The notes: generated by a model from the letters alone, not told the origin. Shown: positions 1-10,857, counted from the first letter of the stretch. The stretch is DNA of 64,000 bases from Culex pipiens pallens (GCF_016801865.2 NC_068938.1:5896601-5960600); one strand, 5' to 3'. A program made the numbers and translations.

Positions 1-2199
1 TCAAAAGGTATAATAAACAAAATTTTCACTTATTGTTATTTGAGTGTTACTGAAGAAGGATTTAAAAACACCCAAAAAGCTAAAATTTTAAATTTTGTTT
101 ATTGGACCTTTTGAAAAACTATAGATTTGATCTGCCCTTGAGACATTCATCATAATCTGAGCAATCTTTACAAAAAAAATGTGTCTATCCAAGCTTTGTT
201 TGATTCTGAAGAAGTTTTCTCATAATACATGCAATATTTGGACTGTTTTGAGCAGCTAAGCACCTTAGCATCTCTATACATACATGTTACAAATCATTCT
301 GGATTTTTGGAAATTCAATTCACACATTTTTCCGTTTTTATAATTCAAAAATTAATAGAACTTGCAGTTCATAAATCACATTGAATCCACATTTTGGTAA
401 TATGAACATCTTAAGTCGCACTAAGAAAAACAAGTTTTGCACTTGATTTTGACATTCAGTTTTTTGAACCGGATGTAAAAGACTTTTTAACAATGTACAA
501 CCAAACCCCCTGAAAATTCGACGAATTTTTTTTCAACTTATTTTAGATCTTTTTAATAGATTGGAATTAAAGAACTTAAATAGTCTGTAAAAATCAGAAA
601 TTAGAAAAAATAGAAAGAAAAAAATAATTATGATAATTTGGATGAAATAAATAGTCCCACTGTTAAATACCGATGTTCTGTTAAGAGTATCATCTTTTTG
701 TTTATTGGAAGTGAAACATTAACACGATTTTTTCTCGAAACATCAAAACGCGATACACGACAAAATGGCACAATCACGTCTCTATCAACAATTTTCTGAA
801 AATCATTTGACTCCCTAACAAAACGGAAAAAAATAAATTGGCACGTAACTGTGGGGACCTTCTAGTGTTTGCATACCCATAACTTAAGAATTTGCAGCAA
901 AATAGTCGATCGGGGTTATTTGTAGAATGTCTAAAACTCTTTAGATTAATTAAGTCAACAAAGGGTGGTAAATATTGTTAGTAGCAAGAACAGAAAGTAT
1001 CGATTCCACATCCACAACAAATATATTGAATATCAACACAAAAATTACGTAACTCCCCTTCCCCCAACTGCATACCACCCTTCGGCTCTTCTACGAAATC
1101 CGCACACTGAAATCATGGGATATCCCCATCGCGCACCGGTACGGCATCACATCCAAGTGAGCCATGCTTTGCATACACCGTCGTCCGCCGCTAGAACACA
1201 ACTCACCGATCATCCGCGTCAGAGTGAATAAACCTTGGGTGCATGCGCAATACAACACCCCGATCTAGTAGCCGTCGACGCTGACGCGTGTTGCGCACGC
1301 GTATGTTTTGGAGCTCTAGTCGTCCCTAGCAATGCGTCGGGAAGGGTCTCCAACGGCAGTACTAAGCCAAACTCGTTGACGTCGGGAACGTTCTTCTTTG
1401 CGCGCAGCACGACGGCTACTTGGATCGGATCGGGAGTATTGCGCATCGCGCGTGAGAGTTTTTTTTTTTTGCTTGGATGCACGTGCTGCGGGAGTTCTAA
1501 TTAGAGTTGCGACACGAAATTGCGCAAGTAGTTGGTAGTTAAATGGTGAAGATTCAACGGGGTATATTTTTTTTTTCTTCTGTGAGAATGTTTTCATAAC
1601 TTTTCACGGCGCAGCGGCTTCAAAAAGTGACACGACGGGGCGGCGTACACGGCTAATGAAGAAGAACTTGTGACGTGACGGTGAAATAGATGGCGCTTTA
1701 TTTGACCAGCGCGTCACAAGTGCGCGAAAAAGCGCAGTTTACGACTGCGGCACGAAGAAGTGCGTTGTTTACAGTGTGTGTGCAATAAAGATGCGGTGCT
1801 GCGGTGAAGAGTGACGAATGGGTCTAGAAGAGTCGCACTGCTAGCGGGATAGGTTCTCATCTATAGTTGGTGAAGATGACATATCGGACGGTTAAGCGGA
1901 AATGACAGCTTCTTCGCGCTGAGCGCGCGAGCGCGTAGTTTTGTTGTTTTTTTTACAACTCCAGTGCTGATTGAGGGTTCCCAACTCAAATGATCGACCT
2001 TTTTTTCGGGGTGTGGGATGAAGACGAAGATGACGCTGATGGGAAACTATTAAGCGAAATTGGGCCATTTCCTGGGCTTGATTGAAGTGTGTAATCTGAG
2101 TAGGCCGAGGATCAAAACAACTAGATTGTTCTGGGCAGGTCATCAACGCGAACATTGAGAAATATGGAGTTTTTTTTCATTGCTGTACAAAACTTAACA
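1..2199. other. Intergenic, no gene recognised
   Basis: The first ~950 bases are AT-rich with no convincing gene. From about 1000 to 2150 the sequence is richer in G+C and CpG, and several short ORFs overlap on both strands, but none has recognisable motifs, a splice structure or a poly(A) signal. This block may be promoter or untranslated sequence of an unseen neighbour; that is a guess. Confidence 0.5.
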
Positions 2200-2205
2200 T
2201 TTATT
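2200..2205 (-). terminator. Poly(A) signal of the PYPV-repeat gene
   Basis: AATAAA on the minus strand, about 120 bases after the TGA stop at 2327-2329. It is the first canonical signal downstream of the gene. Confidence 0.7.
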
Positions 2206-2220
2206 ATAGCGTTTTCAGAC

Positions 2221-2282
2221 AAATCTGTCACCGCGCCACCATTGGTTTTGCTTCCGCGCCACAGGAGCGCGGTGACAGATTT
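2221..2282 (-). repeat. Perfect 16-bp stem-loop in 3'UTR
   Basis: The arms at 2221-2236 and 2267-2282 are exact reverse complements with a 30-base loop. The hairpin lies between the stop codon (2327) and the poly(A) signal (2200), so it would be part of the mature 3'UTR. The stem is GC-rich at its inner end. It could be a small transposon remnant or a functional RNA structure. Confidence 0.75.
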
Positions 2283-2326
2283 CTCTAATATCCGTATACT
2301 CATTCGATCTCACAAACTCCGACCTC

Positions 2327-3215
2327 TCAGTACTGATCCCAGTGCTTCTCGACGTGGTGATGGTGGTTCTTCTCGACGAGCACTGGGACGGGCTTCTCGA
2401 CATGAACTGCGTAAGGCTTGGGCACTTCGACGAACTCCTTCTGGACAACCGGGTACGGGACCTTCTTGACGACCTCCACTGGATATGGGACCTTCTTGAC
2501 GACCTCAACTGGGTAAGGACGGTCAACGTGCTTGATCACTTCCACTGGGTATGGGACCTTCTTGATCACTTCAACTGGGTAAGGACGGTCAACGTGTTTG
2601 ATCACTTCTACTGGGTATGGGACGGGACGGTCAACGTGAACCTTCTTCTCCACAACAACTGGGACCTTCTTGACGACCTCCACTGGGTATGGGACGGGAC
2701 GATCCACATGGACTGGAACCTTCTTGATGACCTCAACCGGGTATGGGACTGGGCGATCCACATGGACCTTCTTGACGACCTCAACTGGGTAAGGACGGTC
2801 AACATGCTTGATCACTTCGACTGGGTAAGGACGGTCAACATGTTTGATCACTTCCACTGGATATGGGACCTTCTTGACGACTTCCACTGGGTAAGGACGG
2901 TCAACATGCACTGGATACGGAACCTTCTTCACAACCTCAACCGGGTACGGTCGGTCCACGTGCTTCGTGACGATCTCCTTGGTGTGGTGATGCACCTTGG
3001 TATGATGATGGTCGTAGTCATCAAATCCGTAATGGTTATCTCCGAGCTCCCACAGGCCTCGCTTGTCCTTCTTGGACGCTTCTTGCTCGACTGCCGCACA
3101 GGATGCGATGGCCAGGGCCACCGACAACACCACAAACGCCTGCAAAGAAACAAACCCGGGTGTTGATTAGCTGAATCAATTAGACCTCTTACCACTATTG
3201 GCTAGTTACCTTCAT
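2327..3215 (-). CDS. Secreted PYPV-repeat protein, probably cuticular (CPLCP/vajk-like)
   Basis: Two exons: a tiny first exon (3210-3215, ATG AAG, then donor GTAACT), a 70-bp intron, and exon 2 from 3139 to the TGA at 2327. The joined protein is 272 aa. It opens with a hydrophobic signal peptide (residues 1 to ~18, ending near SCAA), followed by a short charged stretch with a dibasic KDKR-G site that suggests furin-like processing, and a His-rich segment. The bulk is a low-complexity array built on HVDRPYPVEVVKK and KVPYPVEVIK units, roughly every 10-14 residues, then a His-rich tail ending WDQY. Dense PV and PY pairs after a signal peptide are typical of the low-complexity CPLCP cuticular group and of Drosophila vajk proteins. 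Extracellular structural role is inferred from this resemblance. The splice structure is the only way to obtain an ATG start joined to the signal peptide; without it exon 2 has no ATG at its head. Confidence 0.85.
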
Positions 3216-3303
3216 GTTCGCAAGCTCCACTGAGTTTCGGACCTGAACTGAGTTGGTGAGATGATCGCACTCGAATGATGTCTTACAGCTGGTTTTTGGG
3301 TGT

Positions 3304-3310
3304 TTTTATA
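3304..3310 (-). promoter_or_regulatory. TATA box of the PYPV-repeat gene
   Basis: TATAAAA on the minus strand, about 90 bases upstream of the ATG. An arthropod-style initiator (TCATTCG, 3272-3278) lies about 34 bases downstream, giving a short 5'UTR of ~60 bases. Confidence 0.6.
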
Positions 3311-3315
3311 TTGTT

Positions 3316-4090
3316 TAAATGGACACTTTCGGGCCCGACAAGGTTACCTCACCTATCGGTCGTAATTGCGCCTTGGTTAACTGTATCAACGAAGAAGTTA
3401 CGAACGATTTTCTTGCTCGCTGAAGGTCACACCCGGGTGAAACCATATCGGATAGAAATCACCGTTGACAACAACTCAATCGGAGGACACATCACCTCGG
3501 AGAGGTTGTTCAATCAACATTACAAAAGGTAGTTCAGGGCATCAATCTCCCACCGGAAGAGACAAGTTCAAATGTCAACAATCCGGACCCAACCGTTCAA
3601 TCAAGATTCTAATCTGGTACCCTGCGCGCAAGCAAGGTAGGCCTTGATGAATTTACTCCCGATGTCAACTCCTCGACCCCACGCAGTAGGCCACGTGTTT
3701 CCCAAACCCCAGCCAGGTCGGAGCTTGAAAACCGTCAAAAATGTAACTCAACGCCTACTACGGTTCCAGCCGTAGGGAGGGAGGACAAATGACGTGAAAA
3801 AAAATATCGGGGTTAGAAATTACTTCCGTTTTCGCTTTCGGCCCAACTTCCTCCTAGAGATTGAGAACGAATCGGAAGACGGAATTTACGACCCTCCTCG
3901 GAGGGTCGCCCCGAAAATGGGTCATCCAAGCAAGGGTGTGAACTACGAGGCCGTTTCTGCACCATCTGGGGAGCACGTAACCATGTTTAGCCAAATTCGA
4001 ACAAATTTAGATAAGGACGCAGAAAGGTTTTGCCTTTTAATTGAGTTATTTATATTAACCTGGCCATGGTCTTCGTTTTCTACATACACG
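3316..4090. other. Intergenic, nothing recognised
   Basis: Mixed-composition sequence between the PYPV gene promoter and the foldback element. No gene, splice pair or terminal repeat was identified; it may be decayed transposon sequence. Confidence 0.4.
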
Positions 4091-4639
4091 AATGGTATTC
4101 CGGGTCTATAGGACCCAGAAATGTTTTCGGCTGCCAAAATTCGAGATTGTAACCGATTTTGGATGTCTTGGCCGCAAATGAAAGGCTAGGATGTCTACTT
4201 TCTGAATCCGACCGGCAGAACCGGTTTTGGACACCGTGGCCACCGGGAACCTGCTATAACCGAAAAAAGTCCTTTTTGAGGCCCCTACTTTGAGGACCTG
4301 TATCTCCGAAACGATTGCACATAACAGGTTGCTTCCAGTTGCATTCGACAGATAATAACCTGAATTTTAAGCCCCAGAAAAAATAATTGGTCCATAGTGG
4401 CCACCGGTTCCGGTAACCCGGAACTTCCGGAAAACTTGATTTTTGCAGTTTTTGACATAAAACCGTCACACGGACCAGTCTTTTGAAACGGATTATTTTG
4501 CATACCATTGCAGAAGGATACTACATACTACCCCTGACTGTTTGGTATCGGTTCTGGCCAACTGTGGCCAATCCGGAACCGGTTCCAGGGTACCACTAAA
4601 ACGGTTCCAATAATTGTCACGCTAGAAACCCGTCATGTT

Positions 4640-5560
4640 GCATATCAAACTTCATGAAATTGCATGTTATGACCATCTGAGGTCATGCCGATGTCCTTTG
4701 ACCCATCCTGGTCACTCCAGAACCGGTTACCGGTGGCCACTGGGGGACACTATCGGAATATGCAATGAACCCTATCATCCGACGTATCAAATTTCATGAA
4801 ATTGAAAGTTATGACCATATGAGGTCATGCCGATGTCCTCTGACCCATCCTGGTCACTCCGGAACCGGTTACCGGTGGCCACTGGGGGACACTATCGGAA
4901 TATGCAATGAAACCTATCATACGACGTATCAAACTTCATGAAATTGAAAGTTATGATCATCTGAGGTCATGCTGATGTCCTCTGACCCAACCTGGTCACT
5001 CCGGAACCGGTTACCGGTGGCCACTGGGGGACACTATCGGAATATGCAATGAAACCTATCATACGACGTATCAAACTTCATGAAATTGAAAGTTATGACC
5101 ATCTGAGGTGATGCCGATGTCTTCTGACCTAACCTGGTCCGGAATCGGTTTTCGATGGAACCGGTTACCGGTGGCCACTTGGGGACACTATCGGAATATG
5201 CAATGAACCCTATCATCCAACGTGTCAAACTTCATGAAATTGAAAGTTATGATCATCTGGGATCAAGACAATGTCCTCTGACCCAACCTGGTCACTCCGG
5301 AACCGGTTACCCGTGGCCACTTGGTGACACTCTCTGATTATGTAATAAACCCTTTCATCCGACTTATCAAACATCATGAAATTGAACATTCTTACCATCT
5401 GAGGTCATGCTAACATCCTTTGAACTTATCTGGTCACTTCGGAATCGGTTTCCGATGGCCACTTGGGGACACTTGTGGAATATGCTAGAAACCCTATCAT
5501 CCGATATATCAAACTTCATAAAATTTAAAACTATTGCTATCCCAGGTTATGCCAACATCT
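4640..5560 (+). repeat. 142-bp tandem repeats, left arm
   Basis: About six to seven units. The landmark gacac after the ccactggggg motif recurs at 4746, 4888, 5030, 5184, 5326 and 5468: spacing 142, 142, 154, 142, 142; the 154 step carries a 12-bp insertion. Each unit contains the near-palindromic core ggaaccggttaccggtggcc. Units decay toward the loop. Confidence 0.85.
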
Positions 5561-5869
5561 GTATCCTTCTATATCGCAATAAAATGCATGAGGACAGTTT
5601 ACATGTAGGTTTACAAATATGTGAATTTTGGAATGTTGAAAATTCGGATAACCACTTTTTTGAGTAATTTTACCGAAAAAATGTGTAAAAATGTGAACCT
5701 AATGAAAATTCACCAGAAACTGATGAAAAATCACCAATTCCTCATGTAATATTACACATATTTTTGATTTAAAATCTTTCACCATTTTCTCATTACTATA
5801 GTTTGTAATCTGGCTATCAATATCAAACTTTTTTTTTCACAATGGGCAATTGTGTTAAGCTCACTGCGA

Positions 5870-6640
5870 CCACCTAAGAAGGCTATCTTTTGTAATGTAC
5901 CCTGGATTCTGTCCATACTACAAATTACTTGTATCCATGGGATCGGTAGACGAGGGGTTATTTTGCAGATATGGTTTATCCATTTATCCGGCAGAGTAAA
6001 TGTGCCGAGCTTTCTAGCTCAGTTAAACAAAAACGACAGAAGTTGTTAGGCCCCATGCCGATTTGGTGCAGGTGATATCTATCAGGACAAAGTCCTGTTA
6101 GAAGCCCTGCGAGTATTCGTAGTTCCCTATGGTTTAAGCCAAGAAGTTTCTTGGTAATTGAAGGACTTGGAGTGATAAAAGTTTACGCTTGTCTCAATCC
6201 ACGCATCTCGCCCCAAATTGAAGCGATTTGCGATTGTCCTCAATTCGTCACTTGTGTGCTATCTTGTGACACGTCTGCTGTAAAAAGATAGGAGATAGAT
6301 AGCACACAAGCGACGAATTAGTTATTTCTTGCTTCACGGCACTTTTTGGGATTCCAAGGAACGGCTCGGGATCCACGAATATGTGTGATAAGCCTTGTCT
6401 GGCAAGTTCATCAGCCATTTCAATGCCTTCAATGCCGCAGTGCCCTGGTACCCAAAACAACATGACTCTGTTATGCCGAGTAGCAAGTTCCAAACATGTT
6501 TAGATTCGCATTTAGAGGATTTTCGCCAATAGTGTAGTTTAGCTATCCGAGAAAATACCGATTTTTGCGTGTCTATAATATCTAAAATATCAAAATCAAA
6601 GGTTAGATGAAAGAGTTTCTGCACCCAAATCTCGGCAACA
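5870..6640 (-). pseudogene. Decayed non-LTR retrotransposon ORF2 (RNase H and C-terminal Cys motif)
   Basis: On the minus strand, one frame gives the RNase H motif FWVPGHCGIEGIEMADELAR (6400-6460 region), as in LINE ORF2 proteins of I/LOA-like clades. Upstream the homologous reading continues in another frame (RLSLKPSVAEIWVQKLF, near 6640), so at least one frameshift is present. Further downstream, around 6180-5990, a frame reads LNHRELRILAGLLTG then CRFCLTELESSAHLLC, the usual cysteine motif near the ORF2 C-terminus. Endonuclease and reverse transcriptase domains are absent. This is a dead fragment lying in the loop of the foldback element. Confidence 0.75.
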
Positions 6641-6663
6641 CTCGGTTTGAGAGAAAGACGGCC

Positions 6664-7546
6664 TCATGAAGTTTGATATGTCGGACGATAGAGTTTCTAT
6701 TCCGCATATTCCACAAGTGTACACCAGTTGCCACCGGTAACCGATTCCAAAAGCCAGATAGAGTTAGAGGATGTTAGCGTAATTACCTTAGATGTAATAT
6801 TGTTTAATTTCATGTTGTTCGATATGCCGTCATTGCATATTACGATAATGTTCCCCAAAACCCACTGGTAACCGGTCCCGGAGTGGCCCTCAGTGGCCAT
6901 AGGTAACCGGTTCCAAATTGATCAGGTAAGGTAAGTTGAAGTCGGCATAACCATGGATAGTAATAATTTTCAATTCTATGAAGTTTGATATTTCTGATGA
7001 TAGGGTTCCTAGCATATTCCACAAGTTTCCCCAAGTGGCCATCGGAAACCGATTCCGAAGTGACCAGATAAGTTCAAAGAACGTTAGCATGACCTCAGAT
7101 GGTCATAACTTTCAATTTCATGAAGTTTGATACGTTGGATGATAGGGTTTCTAGCATATTCCACAAGTGTCCCCAAGTGGCCATCGGAAACCGATTCCGA
7201 AGTGACCAGATAAGTTCAAAGGACGTTAGCATGACCTCAGATGGTAAGAATGTTCAATTCCAGGAAGTTTGATACGTCGGATGATAGGGTTCATTGCATA
7301 TTCCGATAGTGTCCCTCAGTGGCCACCGGTAACCGGTTCCGGAGTGACCAGGTTAGGTCAGAAGACATCGGCATCACCTCAGATGGTCATAACTTTCAAT
7401 TTCATGAAGTTTGATACGTCGGATGATAGGGTTCATTGCATATTCCGATAGTGTCCCCCAGTGGCCACCGGTAACCGGTTCCGGAGTGACCAGGATGGGT
7501 CAAAGGACATCGGCATGACCTCAGATGGTCATAACATGCAATTTCA
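6664..7546 (-). repeat. 142-bp tandem repeats, right arm (inverted)
   Basis: About six units in the opposite orientation to the left array; the gtgtcc landmark recurs near 7028, 7169, 7311 and 7453, spacing 141-142. Copy order and divergence differ from the left arm, so the arrays have evolved partly independently although the outer arms are almost identical. Confidence 0.8.
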
Positions 7547-8681
7547 GTTGCAAAGTAACCGCCGACCTTGCAAGTCGCATTCTCAACGCCAGTCCGCAGT
7601 TTGTGTGCGCGTCGCCGCTTTTTTTAAAATGTGCACCGTAGACAAAAACAGTGTGGTTCTGGATTTTTGTCAACTCCAAAACCAACCAAGCCCAAAGCTT
7701 GTAAAAAAATTTCTCGCAGACCTTCAAGTAAACCAAGAAAACTTGCGAGCATTGCAATTATGCAATAGAAGAAAAATAGCCGTGTTGCAGTTCGCCGACT
7801 CAGCAATGGCCTCGTCCATCATCGACAAACCTCTGGTATATCAGGGTTGCAAAATCCCGATTTACCTGGACAACAACGCTACGGAAGTTCGTGTGCTTGA
7901 CCTACCTCTAGGCATAAGCAATGATGACGTAGTCAAAGTGATGAGTAAATACGGCGAAGTTTTGACCATCACCAACGACCGCTGGATTAACTTCTTCCCA
8001 GGGATCCCAAATGGAGTTCGGACCCTGCGGATGTTGCTGAAACAGCCAACGCCGAAATTAATCACTGTAAACAATGCTGCTGCAGCAGTGACGATTGTAG
8101 GCAAAAAATCGCTTTGCAAACTCAAAGCAAAGAACAAAAAATGTGCGGATTCGAGTAAAAAGGTTAACCAAAAAAGCAGTACACAACCGATTGAACCCGA
8201 GCCAAGCAGCAGCAGCAGTAAAAGCAACAATAGTAAACCTGAACAAAATGCAATGGAAACAAGTGAAATCGACGAAGAAGACAACGATGGATTCGAGACC
8301 GTGCTTTCTAAGCACACCCGCCGCCGAAATCGCTTACAGGCATATTTGGACGCGGAAGAAGAACTAACAAAAAAACGAAGAGAGATGGCTGCAGAAGAAA
8401 CAGATGAAGAAGATGAAGATGTCATAAAAGCAAAATATTATAAGAAAAAGTGTTGTGAGATAACTTCTAAATCCCTGGAAGAAGAGGACGAAGATAAACT
8501 TGAAGAACTTGATAATTCATTCTTTAAATATTCTGCTAAATATTTGAAACATAGAGAGAAATCGTTAGAAAAAAGGCATGGTAATAATTATTGAAGTGAT
8601 TTTAAACTCTGTAATATTTCCTCTTTCACTATCCACCTTGAAGAGATGAATGCACAATGGTGTAAAGTCTCTATAATAATA

Positions 8682-8712
<31 letters not shown>
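7547..8712 (+). mobile_element. ORF1-only non-LTR retrotransposon inserted in foldback arm
   Basis: A 1166-bp insertion flanked by a perfect target-site duplication taacatgcaatttca (7532-7546 and 8714-8728; one further A is shared with the tail). It ends in (TAA)n and a run of about 29 A, so it entered by target-primed reverse transcription. Removing it restores the arm sequence of the foldback element exactly. It contains one complete ORF (7629-8594), about 80 bp of 5' leader and 90 bp of 3' leader, and no endonuclease or reverse transcriptase. This is the layout of a half-LINE (compare mammalian HAL1), mobilised in trans by another element. Confidence 0.85.
7629..8594 (+). CDS. ORF1/gag-like nucleic-acid-binding protein of half-LINE
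   Basis: 321 aa from the first ATG inside the inserted element; the longer open frame back to 7461 is just read-through of the repeat arm. Residues ~65-190 resemble the ORF1 (gag-like) domain of insect non-LTR elements: YQGCKIPIYLDNNATEVRVL, LPLGISNDDVVKVMSKYGEV, and GIPNGVRTLRMLLKQPTP, a fold related to RNA-binding RRM. The zinc knuckles that normally follow are missing; only LCKLKAKNKKC stands there. The C-terminal ~130 residues are Ser-rich, then strongly acidic and basic (EEETDEEDEDV, KYYKKKCC), probably coiled coil. Frame is intact with no stops, so the insertion is young or selected. Role: binding element RNA in a ribonucleoprotein (family knowledge). Confidence 0.75.
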   Translation: MCTVDKNSVVLDFCQLQNQPSPKLVKKFLADLQVNQENLRALQLCNRRKIAVLQFADSAMASSIIDKPLVYQGCKIPIYLDNNATEVRVLDLPLGISNDDVVKVMSKYGEVLTITNDRWINFFPGIPNGVRTLRMLLKQPTPKLITVNNAAAAVTIVGKKSLCKLKAKNKKCADSSKKVNQKSSTQPIEPEPSSSSSKSNNSKPEQNAMETSEIDEEDNDGFETVLSKHTRRRNRLQAYLDAEEELTKKRREMAAEETDEEDEDVIKAKYYKKKCCEITSKSLEEEDEDKLEELDNSFFKYSAKYLKHREKSLEKRHGNNY

Positions 8713-8715
<3 letters not shown>

Positions 8716-10446
8716 ACATGCAATTTCATGAAGTTTGATATGCAACATGACGGGTTTCTAGCGTGACAATTATTGGAACCGTTTTAGTGGTACCCTGGAA
8801 CCGGTTCCGGATTGGCCACAGTTGGCCAGAACCGATACCAAACAGTCAGGGGTAGTATGTAGTATCCTTCTGCAATGGTATGCAAAATAATCCGTTTCAA
8901 AAGACTGGTCCGTGTGACGGTTTTATGTCAAAAACTGCAAAAATCAAGTTTTCCGGAAGTTCCGGGTTACCGGAACCGGTGGACACTATGGACCAATTAT
9001 TTTTTCTGGGGCTTAAAATTCAGGTTATTATCTGTCGAATGCAACTGGAAGCAACCTGTTATGTGCAATCGTTTCGGAGATACAGGTCCTCAAAGTAGGG
9101 GCCTCAAAAAGGACTTTTTTCGGTTATAGCAGGTTCCCGGTGGCCACGGTGTCCAAAACCGGTTCTGCCGGTCGGATTCAGAAAGTAGACATCCTAGCCT
9201 TTCATTTGCGGTCAAGACATTCAAAATCGGTTACAATCTCGAATTTTGGCAGCCGAAAACATTTCTGGGTCCTATAGACCCGGAATACCATTGGTGTCAG
9301 TTTTTTTTTGGTGGGCACTTCCGGTGGCCTCCGGAAGTTCATTTTTGGCCAGAATGTGTGTCTTAGTAAGATACACAAAGTCACAAAATTTCAGATCTCT
9401 AGGTGTTTTTGGTCAAAAGTTACAATTACTTTTATAGTGCTACTGGGTCCTATTGACCCGAAGACCATGCCCGGGTTAATTCCCTGCTCTGCACGCGCCT
9501 TACTTACTTTCTCCAGCGGGGATTACTTATCGTCCCCACCCCTGCCCAGTATTAGCGAAGGCCGAAGTAATAGCCCGACCCATGCACGTCCCGAAAAAAG
9601 GGGAGAAATAAATTTGTTTTGATGGAGGCGAGCTGATTTTAATTACTGATTTCAATTACCGCGCCCGCACTTTCGTCTTAGCTGAGCAGCAGTAGCTTAA
9701 CGTTTCAAGATCTTTTTACGGCGCGCGTCCATTTCGGGCGGCCCTACCTTCCTTCCGAAGGGCCCCGATGCGATCTGGTTTATGGTCGAATTGCTTAAAT
9801 AATTCAGTTGTCTAAATAAAAATTGGTTTTATTTCCTAAGACGACGACGTCCAAGCAGGCGGGTAGGAGAATGAGCGTTGCCATGGGAAGCGGGAAGATG
9901 CAGCTTGGTAAACAAACAAACGTCACGGAGACACAGCAATATCAACAACAACAACAACAGATAGGAAAGAGTAAGGAGGAAGAAGAAAAAACAAACAACG
10001 ACCGGGTTTGTTCCGATTGCTTCGCCAGCATCAGGTTCTGGAAATGGGATTCTTCTTGCGGGGAAGTTCTTTGCGTTCTGGTGTGTCCCAGACTGTACAA
10101 ACAATAGACCAATCTCGAATGGGATCGAAAGGCTGGGAGATGGTGAATGTAAACACAAACGTTTTTGGGAATGTTGAAGGTGGTCTGTTGAAAAGGAAGA
10201 AGAAGGGATTGTGCGTGTGAGAGTTTTGTGTCGGACTTTGTTGTGTGGAGATTTGCATGGCCAAATGAAACTTCTGCTCTTTTTATAAACAGTCTATTTG
10301 AAAAAGTGTTAAATTTCTAAGATTTAATGAAGATGATTGATATTTATAAAAAAAAAACAAACGATTTTCAATCGCTGGCAATAACATTCAGAAGCGATTG
10401 TGAAGATTTTATTTTGATATTTGACCTTTTTTATTGATACATAAAC

Positions 10447-10534
10447 ACAATTCGATGCCTCTGTGCTCTCTTGTACTAAACTGACTGGTTTTCCTATCTA
10501 GTAAGCATAAGAGAGCACAGAGGCATCGAATTGT
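10447..10534. repeat. Perfect 26-bp inverted repeat (mini-MITE or hairpin)
   Basis: Arms 10447-10472 and 10509-10534 are exact reverse complements, loop 36 bases. The arm core is cgatgcctctgtgctctc. Transcribed from either strand it would give a miRNA-precursor-sized hairpin; equally it may be a very small transposon. Confidence 0.75.
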
Positions 10535-10857
10535 TGAAAGTAGGTTAATTTGATATTTACTAAAGCATTGGAAATAAGTATTATATCTAAGACTGATACT
10601 TATTGTATTCACAGTTTTAGCCCGAGCTGATTTTCCAAATTTCAAGCTTTATTATAAAAATTGCAAAATAATGTACAAATTTTACAAAGATTTTTTTTAG
10701 GTCTGACCTCTAATTTACTGTAAAGTGATATAGAATTTTTTAATCCAAGATGGTGACCAAAGTGGTAATGAATTATAAGAAAAAAAAATCATTTAATTAT
10801 TTTCAAGGCAGTTTATTGTTCAAATTTGAATAAAATAAGGTCGCAGGTCGAATTGTG

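Larger units (their letters stand above)
4091..9292. mobile_element. Foldback-type transposable element with long inverted arms
   Basis: The sequence from 4091 to about 5560 is repeated in inverse orientation at about 6664-7546 plus 8714-9292. The outermost ~590 bp of the two arms (4091-4680 and the complement of 8717-9292) differ at only about three positions by direct reading. Inside this, each arm carries a tandem array of a 142-bp unit, in opposite orientation. The loop (about 5560-6660) contains a decayed LINE ORF2 fragment, and the right arm is split by a later retrotransposon insertion. No transposase was found, so the element looks non-autonomous. The outer homology ends at aatggtattcc / ggaataccatt; no clear target duplication was seen, and related sequence continues a little beyond the right end, so the true boundaries are uncertain. 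Architecture matches foldback (FB-like) elements of insects. Confidence 0.7.

Noticed and set aside
1219..1504. Overlapping ORFs on both strands in a CpG-rich patch
   Set aside because: No domain, no conserved motif, both strands equally open; left as unannotated possible promoter DNA.
2342..3166. 274-codon open frame opposite the PYPV-repeat gene
   Set aside because: Antisense shadow of a repetitive coding exon; no signal peptide, splice sites or start context.
4254..4508. ORF identical to one at 8875-9129
   Set aside because: Both lie in the nearly identical foldback arms and have no protein motif; identity reflects the inverted repeat.
4640..7546. Regular repeats that might look like a CRISPR array
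   Set aside because: Eukaryotic context, contiguous 142-bp units without unique spacers, and inverted copy on the other arm.
7461..7628. N-terminal extension of the half-LINE ORF
   Set aside because: This part is read-through from the repeat arm and target duplication; the retrotransposon begins at 7547.
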